Origin: Billgrantia antri
GTDB taxonomy: Bacteria; Pseudomonadota; Gammaproteobacteria; Pseudomonadales; Halomonadaceae
Length of the DNA: 64,000 bases
NCBI RefSeq assembly: GCF_019430905.1
Contig: NZ_JAHYCA010000001.1
Location: 168,995 to 232,994 of the forward strand
Direction of reading: 5' to 3'
Position numbers and translations under genes: made by a program. Shown here piece by piece: positions 58,635 to 64,000 of the stretch; position 1 is the stretch's first letter, and each line of letters begins with the position of its first letter. Below the pieces are notes generated by a model. The model saw only the letters and a list, made by a program, of their open reading frames with translations, was not told the DNA's origin and searched no databases.

Positions 58635-58659
58635 GTCTTTCCTCCCGTTTCGTTCAGAA

Positions 58660-60432
58660 TCATTCGGCCCGAAGTGCCACCTGTGCCGGCCCTACCCCGG
58701 CGCACGACGTGCCAGGGGAGTCCGTTTCGCCGCGCAGGTAACGCCAGGCATCGTAGGTACTGAGAAACACCATGCCCGTCATGTCGCGACAGAAGTCAGT
58801 GTGCTTGAGCCGATCCATCACCGGCCCCTTGACCTCCGCCAGGTGCAGCTTGACCCCGGCATCCCGCAAGCGAGTATTGATCGCCTCCAGGCTCTCCAAT
58901 GCCGAGGCATCGACCGTGTTGACGGCCTGGCAGGCCAATACGATATGGTCGAGTCTTGGCTCACGTGCCGCCAACGACATCACCAGATCCTCCAGGTAGC
59001 GAGAGTTGGCGAAGTAGAGGCTCTCGTCGACTCGCAATATGGCCAGGCGCGGGTCCGTCTCGACGCGATGTCGCTTGACGTTGCGAAAGTGCTCGGTCCC
59101 CGGCACCCGACCCACCACTGCACTGTGAGGGCGGCTGGTGTTGTAGAGATGCAGCGCCAACGACAGCCCCACCCCGGCGAGTATCCCGCTCTCCACCCCG
59201 TGGACTAGCGTCAGGCCAATGGTGGCGAGCATGGCCAGGGCATCGGAGCGTGAGTAATTCCAGGTATGCTTGATGGCCTTGAAGTCGACCAGCGACAACA
59301 CCGCCACGATGATGGTCGCCGCCAGCGTGGCGATAGGCAGGTAGGCAATCAGCGGGGTCAGCAGAAGCGCGGCGACGGCGATGCCTACCGCCGTGAAGGC
59401 CCCGGCCGCAGGGGTTTCGGCGCCCGCGTCGAAGTTGACCACCGAGCGAGCGAAGCCCCCGGTGACCGGCATGCCGCCGGTCAGCGACGCGGCGATGTTC
59501 GACGTACCCAGGCCCACCAGCTCCTGGTCCGGATCAATGCGCTGACGCCGTTTGGCGGCGAGAGTCTGCCCCACCGAGACCGACTCCACGAAGCCAATCA
59601 CGCTGATCAACAGTGCCGCCACGAACAGCTGGCTCCACAGACCGCTATCGAAACCGGGCAGGGTCAGCGGCGGCAAGCCTGCCGGCACCGCACCCACCAC
59701 GGCCACGCCCTGCGCATCCAGGCCCAGCGCCCAGGTGGCCAAGGTAGTGACGGCGACGGCCAGTATCGGCGCCGCCTTGGACAGCATATCCGCCGGTCGG
59801 GCCGGCACGCCCAGCTTGTGCAGGCCAGGCTTCAGCCAGCGGCGCGCGACATAAAGGAACGCCAGCACGGTAAAGCCGATGACCAGCGTGGGCCCGTTCA
59901 CTCCCCCCAGGTTGCCGCCCAGGCTGGCCAACTGTTCCAGCAAATTATGGCCGCTGGCGTCCACCCCCAGCACGTGCTTGAGCTGACTGATGGCAATGAT
60001 CAACCCTGACGCCGTGATGAAACCCGAGATGACCGGATGACTGAGGAAATTGGCCAGAAAGCCCAGCCGGGCAATCCCCATCAGGGTCAGGATCAGCCCC
60101 GACATCAGCGCCAGCACCAGCGCCGCGCCGAGGTATTCCACCGAGCCTTGGGGGGCGATCTGCCCCACCGCTGCCGCGGTCATCAGCGATACCACCGCCA
60201 CCGGCCCTACCGCCAGGGTGCGGCTGGTACCGAATATGGCATAGACCACCAAGGGCACAATGCTTGCGTACAGCCCCACCTCGGGTGGCAGACCGGCCAG
60301 TATGGCATAAGCCAGCGACTGGGGGATCAGCATGACGGTCACGATGACCGCCGCCAACAGGTCGCTGGACAAGGTGGCACGGCCGTAGCCTGGCAGCCAC
60401 TGCAGGATCGGCAGATAACGCTTGGGGTTCAC
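58660..60432 (-). CDS. SulP-family anion permease with STAS domain
   Basis: 590-residue SulP transporter. The TM region begins with SSDLLAAVIVTVMLIPQSLAY read in parts (SDLLAAVIVTVMLIPQSLA), and GGMPVTGGFARSVVNFDAG follows later; the STAS domain is C-terminal (about residues 440-555, ILRVDESLYFANSRYLED, NTVDASALESL). SulP proteins carry sulfate, bicarbonate or other anions. In this sulfur operon sulfate or sulfite is likely. GTG start at 60432 with GAGGA 6 bases before it. Nine bases after the MBL gene stop, so co-transcribed. Confidence 0.92.
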   Translation of the reverse strand: MNPKRYLPILQWLPGYGRATLSSDLLAAVIVTVMLIPQSLAYAILAGLPPEVGLYASIVPLVVYAIFGTSRTLAVGPVAVVSLMTAAAVGQIAPQGSVEYLGAALVLALMSGLILTLMGIARLGFLANFLSHPVISGFITASGLIIAISQLKHVLGVDASGHNLLEQLASLGGNLGGVNGPTLVIGFTVLAFLYVARRWLKPGLHKLGVPARPADMLSKAAPILAVAVTTLATWALGLDAQGVAVVGAVPAGLPPLTLPGFDSGLWSQLFVAALLISVIGFVESVSVGQTLAAKRRQRIDPDQELVGLGTSNIAASLTGGMPVTGGFARSVVNFDAGAETPAAGAFTAVGIAVAALLLTPLIAYLPIATLAATIIVAVLSLVDFKAIKHTWNYSRSDALAMLATIGLTLVHGVESGILAGVGLSLALHLYNTSRPHSAVVGRVPGTEHFRNVKRHRVETDPRLAILRVDESLYFANSRYLEDLVMSLAAREPRLDHIVLACQAVNTVDASALESLEAINTRLRDAGVKLHLAEVKGPVMDRLKHTDFCRDMTGMVFLSTYDAWRYLRGETDSPGTSCAGVGPAQVALRAE

Positions 60433-60441
60433 CCGGCATCC

Positions 60442-61308
60442 TCAGAACTTGTTGATGGGTACCTTGAGATAGACCTGACCGTTGTCCTCGGGCGGGGGCA
60501 TATGGCCGGCGCGCATGTTGACCTGCACGGAAGGCAGTATCAGGCGCGGCATGTCGAGGGTAGCGTCGCGCTCGGTGCGCATCCTGACGAATTCCTCCTC
60601 GCTGACGCCTTCGTGAACGTGAACATTGTGGGCACGCTGCTCGGCCACGGTGGTCTCGTGCTGGTACTGCTCGCGCTCCGGCGCCTTGTAGTCGTGGCAC
60701 AGAAAGAGTCGGGTTTCGCCCGGCAGCGCCAGCACTTTCTGAATGGACTGATAGAGGGTGCGTGCATCGCCGCCGGGAAAATCACAGCGGGCCGTGCCGT
60801 AGTCGGGCATGAACAGGGTGTCGCCGACGAAGGCGGCATCGCCGATGACATAGGTCAGGCAGGCCGGTGTATGGCCCGGCGTATGCAGCACTCGTCCTTT
60901 CAGGTTACCGATGCCGAAGGTATCGCCTTCCTCGAACAGGCGATCGAACTGGCTGCCGTCACGGGCAAACTCGGTGCCTGCATTGAAAGCCTTGCCGAAG
61001 ACCTCCTGTACCACGGTGATTCTGGCGCCGATGCCGGTCTTGCCACCGAGCTTTTCGTGGAGATAGGGCGCGGCGGAGAGGTGGTCCGCGTGAACATGGG
61101 TCTCGAGGATCCACTCGACCTTCAAGCCCTCGCGCTGGATGAAGTCGATGATGGCGTCGGCGGAACGCACGTCGGTCCTGCCGGCGGCGTAATCGAAGTC
61201 GAGCACCGAGTCGAGAATCGCACAGGCCTCGCTGTCAGGATCCTGCACCACATAGCTGAAGGTATTGGTCGGCTCGTCAAAGAAGTGGGTCACGATCGGC
61301 TTGGACAT
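60442..61308 (-). CDS. Metallo-beta-lactamase persulfide dioxygenase-like (ETHE1/Blh type)
   Basis: 288-residue MBL-fold protein. Metal-binding motif HVHADH at residues 71-76, further HTPGHTP, GDTLF and LCHDY. The ETHVHADHLSAAPYL motif and overall sequence match the Blh/ETHE1-like sulfur dioxygenases that oxidise glutathione persulfide to sulfite; unlike Blh it has no N-terminal DUF442 phosphatase domain. The association with sulfur transporters supports this. Start at 61308 has GGAGG 10 bases upstream; the longer frame to 61386 crosses the proposed operator. First gene of the operon MBL-SulP-YeeE-YeeE. Confidence 0.87.
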   Translation of the reverse strand: MSKPIVTHFFDEPTNTFSYVVQDPDSEACAILDSVLDFDYAAGRTDVRSADAIIDFIQREGLKVEWILETHVHADHLSAAPYLHEKLGGKTGIGARITVVQEVFGKAFNAGTEFARDGSQFDRLFEEGDTFGIGNLKGRVLHTPGHTPACLTYVIGDAAFVGDTLFMPDYGTARCDFPGGDARTLYQSIQKVLALPGETRLFLCHDYKAPEREQYQHETTVAEQRAHNVHVHEGVSEEEFVRMRTERDATLDMPRLILPSVQVNMRAGHMPPPEDNGQVYLKVPINKF

Positions 61309-61370
61309 GTTTGATCGACCTCCGTCGGTGTGGCTTCCGAGCAATGGCATGAATATAGCACAAGTTATGT

Positions 61371-61382
61371 TATATGCATATA
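61371..61382. promoter_or_regulatory. Palindromic operator candidate upstream of the persulfide dioxygenase-like gene
   Basis: Perfect 12-bp AT-rich palindrome tatatgcatata, 63-74 bases before the MBL start codon, in the region where the leftward promoter should be (a minus-strand TATATT lies at 61352-61357). In other bacteria ArsR-type BigR/SqrR persulfide sensors control such genes through AT-rich palindromes near the promoter. No such regulator is in the window. Confidence 0.4.
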
Positions 61383-61394
61383 CCATCCAGGAAT

Positions 61395-61430
61395 AAAAAG
61401 GACCGCCCCCGACCTTTCAGGCCAGGGTCC
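61395..61430 (-). terminator. Weak intrinsic terminator after the DUF2892 gene
   Basis: On the minus strand GGACC (complement of 61426-61430) and GGTCC (complement of 61400-61404) enclose a 21-nt GC-rich loop and are followed by five T (complement of 61395-61399). The stem is short but the T-run is good; it would end the DUF2892 transcript before the MBL promoter. Confidence 0.4.
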
Positions 61431-61533
61431 GCGATAAGCTTCAGAGCGACTTCTTGCAGAAGTACCAGTCGGTGTACTCGTAGCCCGGTCCCAGGAGCGA
61501 CTGCGCATAAAAGACCAAGGAGAGAGCACCCGG

Positions 61534-61728
61534 CTACTTCCTGGAAAGCTTGCAAGTGTTGATGCCCAGCAGCTGATACGCCGGGCAGAAGTTGAACAGC
61601 CCGGTCGTCAGCGGCAGCACGCCGATCCAGCCCCAGACGCCGATCATGCCGGTCAAGGCCAGGCCGATCAGAACGGCACCGACCACGATCCTCAGAATTT
61701 TGTCGATACCGCCTACGTTGCTCTTCAT
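61534..61728 (-). CDS. DUF2892 (YgaP-type membrane) small protein
   Basis: 64-residue protein with two predicted TM helices. MKSNVGGIDKILRIVVGAVLIG starts the family pattern (read as KSNVGGIDKILRIVVGA) and the ending LLGINTCKLSRK includes the conserved Cys of DUF2892. The domain occurs at the C-terminus of YgaP rhodanese proteins and beside sulfur-oxidation genes. Start at 61728 follows GGGGTGA. The same frame stays open for 30 codons after its TAG (see findings). It is transcribed toward the sulfur operon but a weak terminator lies between. Confidence 0.83.
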   Translation of the reverse strand: MKSNVGGIDKILRIVVGAVLIGLALTGMIGVWGWIGVLPLTTGLFNFCPAYQLLGINTCKLSRK

Positions 61729-62083
61729 AGATATCACCCCACGAGGTTGAGATTGGAAGCAATCGAACCGATAGAAGCACCTTTTAATTATTTTAAGATA
61801 TATGCAAATAACCAAATACCCTAAGCATCGTAGCGCATTGCGGCATCGTTCACATGCGTCATGTGGCCGCATGACGATGTACATCAAGAAATCCAGCGGG
61901 AGAGGACTGAGCAGAGCCATTGCGGCCACAGCGCAAGCAAAAGACGCAACAAGCCTGCACGAGGCCAAGCTTGAGCAGCGCCTTGGGCGGGTGAAGCGAG
62001 CGACCGGCCATGGGATGGGAACCAGCGGCTATGCAGGTGGCTCGCCCTTTAGGCAATTCGCTGGTTGATGTGCCGCTATGAAC
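61729..62083. other. Intergenic region between DUF2892 gene and the beta-CASP gene
   Basis: About 355 bases. An AT-rich core (about 61775-61815) should hold the DUF2892 promoter. A small inverted repeat, cgtcatg ... catgacg, lies near 61857-61876. Open frames on both strands (61802-62068 rightward, 61859-62056 leftward) have no good ribosome-binding site or recognisable character and are not called. The beta-CASP gene ends just beyond. Confidence 0.45.
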
Positions 62084-63493
62084 TTATAGCTCGATACGAT
62101 CGCCGAAGGCAGGTATCTCTGCCTCGATGCCGCTCTCGGCAAGGGCGGCCTGCAAGACGACCTGGGTTTGGGGCTCGCCGTGCACGAGATAGAAGCGGGG
62201 CTTGTCTCGGAAGGCTCCGGCCCAGCCGATCAACTGGCTCTGCCCGGCATGGGCGGAGAAACCGCCAATGGTATGCACCTTGGCCTTGACCGCCAGCTCC
62301 TGCCCCAGCACGCGCACCCGCTCGGCACCGTCGACGAGCTGACGCCCCAAGGTGCCGGCAGCCTGAAAGCCGACGATCACGAGCCGGGTGTTGGGCTTCT
62401 CGAGGTTGTAGCGAAAGTGGTGAACGATGCGGCCACCGGTGCACATTCCGGCGCCGGCGATGATGATCGCCCCGCCGTGGATGCGGTTGATCGCCATCGA
62501 CTCCTCGACCGTGCGCGTCATGCGCAGGATCGGCAGGTACTGGCTGGTATCGCCACTGGCAGCGATATTGAGCACCTTGAGATCCTCGGCATCGAGACTC
62601 TTGCGCGCGCGATGGTAGAGTTCGGTGACCTTGATCGCCATGGGGCTGTCGAGAAATACCATCTGCTGGCGCAGGCGCCCCTCGTGGTAGAGCACGCTGA
62701 GGTGATAGAGAATCTCCTGGGTGCGACCCACGGCAAAGGCGGGAATCAGCACGTTACCGCCGCTGGCATGGGCTTCCTCCAGCACCTGGGCAAATTCCTC
62801 GAGCGTCTCCTCGAGAGGCCGGTGGTCGCGGTCGCCGTAGGTACTCTCCATCAAGACCACGTCGGCCTCGTGCAGGCGGACGGGCTCCTTCATCAGCACC
62901 GAGCTGGGGTTGCCCAGGTCGCCGGAGAACACCAGCCGCTTGGCCTGCCCTCCCGATGGCACGGTCAGCTCGACGATGCCCGAGCCCAAGATATGGCCGG
63001 CATCCTGGTAGACCAAGGTCACACCGCCGGGCAACGAGATGGGCTGACCGTAACCATGGGACTGGCACAGCGTCAGCGTGCGCTCGACGTCCTCCAGCTC
63101 ATACAGCGGCTCGATCAGCGGCTTGCCGTGGCGCTTGCGCCACTTGTTCTCCCACTCGACGTCCTTGGCCATGATGAAGGCGGCGTCCTCCAACATGATG
63201 TCGAGCAAGTCCCGCGTGCCGCGCGTGCAGTGGATCGGGCCGGCATACCCCTCACGCACGAGCTTGGGCAGCAAGCCGGCATGATCCAGATGGCCGTGGG
63301 AGATCACCACCGCATCCAGCTGCTTCGCCAGGGCGCCGAACGGCACGGCATTGTCGCTATCCGCCTGCCGGCCGCCCTGATGCAGGCCGCACTCCAGCAG
63401 GATGCGGTACGAGCGGTCGCTACCTTCCACCTCGAGCAGATAGCGAGAGCCGGTTACTTCTCCCACGGCACCTTGGAACGTAAATGTCGACAT
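62084..63493 (-). CDS. MBL-fold RNA-metabolising hydrolase with beta-CASP and RMMBL domains
   Basis: 469-residue protein. MBL motif HGHLDH at residues 66-71, VFSGDLGNPSS, then the beta-CASP region (LIPAFAVGRTQEILYHL) and the C-terminal RMMBL segment (FSAHAGQSQLIGW). This architecture is shared with CPSF73-like bacterial RNases. Substrate unknown; RNA processing or decay is inferred from domain type. Start at 63493 with a G-rich ribosome-binding site; the frame to 63535 is a short unsupported extension. It has no visible operon partner. Confidence 0.88.
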   Translation of the reverse strand: MSTFTFQGAVGEVTGSRYLLEVEGSDRSYRILLECGLHQGGRQADSDNAVPFGALAKQLDAVVISHGHLDHAGLLPKLVREGYAGPIHCTRGTRDLLDIMLEDAAFIMAKDVEWENKWRKRHGKPLIEPLYELEDVERTLTLCQSHGYGQPISLPGGVTLVYQDAGHILGSGIVELTVPSGGQAKRLVFSGDLGNPSSVLMKEPVRLHEADVVLMESTYGDRDHRPLEETLEEFAQVLEEAHASGGNVLIPAFAVGRTQEILYHLSVLYHEGRLRQQMVFLDSPMAIKVTELYHRARKSLDAEDLKVLNIAASGDTSQYLPILRMTRTVEESMAINRIHGGAIIIAGAGMCTGGRIVHHFRYNLEKPNTRLVIVGFQAAGTLGRQLVDGAERVRVLGQELAVKAKVHTIGGFSAHAGQSQLIGWAGAFRDKPRFYLVHGEPQTQVVLQAALAESGIEAEIPAFGDRIEL

Positions 63494-63745
63494 CTGCCCC
63501 TGCCCCTTCGCTGTGGCCGTTACATTTTTCAGCATACTCGAAGATGAGTCTGAAGATGCAGGGAAAACATGGATCTGGGTCAGGTTTGGCTGCAGTCCGC
63601 AAGACGCAGCACAGACCGAAAAACGTCAGTCCCGGGCATGACATTCCTGCGCTGCATGGGGTTGCATCATTAGGGTGGAGACACATCGCCAAAGCTACTT
63701 AACATACAGAAACAAATGCCCACGTGTTCCATGGGAGGGCTGACC

Positions 63746-64000
63746 ATGAGCTCAACGGAACAACCGGAAGAGCAGGACGGTCTGGTCACGTCCGACAACG
63801 TGGAGGAGGCGGAGACAGCCACCACCGTCCAGTTCCAGCAGGGTGTCGACGGCTATGCGGGGGTCGTCGATACCTATCTCCACGGGGGCTCCAAGGCCAC
63901 CAGCCGGGCCGGGGTGACCACGCTCAACGTCGACAGCGACGACAAGGGCAACGCGGTACAGACGCTACTGCGCTTCGAGCAGATATTCGGCAGCGGATCC
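63746..64000 (+). CDS. DNRLRE-like surface or secreted protein, 5' part (runs off window)
   Basis: 85 visible residues, open to the window end. ATG at 63746 follows GGGAGGGC. The N-terminus (MSSTEQPEEQDGLVTSDNVE) is acidic and lacks a Sec signal peptide. TTVQFQQGVDGYAGVVDTYL and LNVDSDDKGNAVQTLLRF match the DNRLRE domain (short extracellular beta domain found in large secreted enzymes and calcium-binding proteins). The lack of a signal hints at type I secretion with a C-terminal signal outside this window. The 252-base upstream gap shows no other gene. Confidence 0.7.
   Translation, partial: MSSTEQPEEQDGLVTSDNVEEAETATTVQFQQGVDGYAGVVDTYLHGGSKATSRAGVTTLNVDSDDKGNAVQTLLRFEQIFGSGS

Noticed and set aside
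61802..62068. Open frame of 88 codons upstream of the DUF2892 gene
   Set aside because: No ribosome-binding site, no family resemblance and biased composition.

Overview
The window looks like chromosomal DNA of a halophilic gammaproteobacterium of the Halomonadaceae (Halomonas or a close relative). This rests on high GC judged by eye, Halomonas-like protein sequences, and gammaproteobacterial gene orders: nudE / yrfG-hslR-hslO-pckA, and nrdR-ribD-ribB-ribH-nusB-thiL-pgpA. I see no rRNA, tRNA, CRISPR, insertion sequence or prophage. Coding density is high, and most long ORFs antisense to these genes are GC-rich shadows.

Region by region. 1-6.7 kb: 3' end of a HAD phosphatase, a terminator and a nested-hairpin element, mdh, a two-gene RND efflux pump, and rsd. 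6.9-19.6 kb: a 12-gene rightward catabolic module for CoA-dependent breakdown of 2-aminobenzoate (anthranilate). It has a monooxygenase/reductase fusion, SDR, MarR regulator, crotonase, acyl-CoA dehydrogenase, aryl-CoA ligase, a complete branched-chain-amino-acid-type ABC importer, a hotdog thioesterase and a Rid-family protein. A kynurenine-formamidase-like hydrolase faces it tail to tail and would link it to tryptophan breakdown. 20.5-25.5 kb: dsbB, gshA, tex and a DUF1127 protein. 25.6-30.8 kb: LysR regulator, chemoreceptor with a near-consensus sigma-28 promoter, Tat-type MsrB, and a His-rich DUF2946/PepSY pair, probably metal related. 30.9-38.5 kb: pckA, hslO, hslR, yrfG, nudE, a Gfo/Idh/MocA oxidoreductase and ilvD. 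38.6-42.9 kb: a TAXI-TRAP transporter in an operon with a BacA/prephenate-dehydratase-like protein, divergent from an SDR. 42.9-52.3 kb: a Lon paralogue with a candidate sigma-32 promoter, a DUF945 protein, and the riboflavin/NusB/ThiL/PgpA run. 52.4-53.8 kb: a PCuAC copper chaperone and a DsbG-like protein.

53.8-61.7 kb is an inorganic sulfur module. A response regulator and histidine kinase are co-transcribed with two diheme cytochromes resembling TsdB and TsdA (thiosulfate to tetrathionate). Beside them lies an operon with an ETHE1/Blh-type metallo-beta-lactamase (persulfide dioxygenase-like), a SulP permease and a split YeeE/YedE pair; a small DUF2892 membrane protein lies upstream. A plausible reading is that thiosulfate is oxidised in the periplasm, sulfane sulfur is imported and oxidised in the cytoplasm, and sulfite or sulfate is moved by SulP. 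The window ends with a beta-CASP metallo-beta-lactamase RNase-like protein and the start of a DNRLRE-type surface or secreted protein.

The best leads are the anthraniloyl-CoA module with a Rid protein lacking the usual catalytic Arg, the TRAP/BacA-like operon, the sensor-linked thiosulfate dehydrogenase operon, and several sharp regulatory sites. All family assignments are from reading the translated sequence; no database search was possible.
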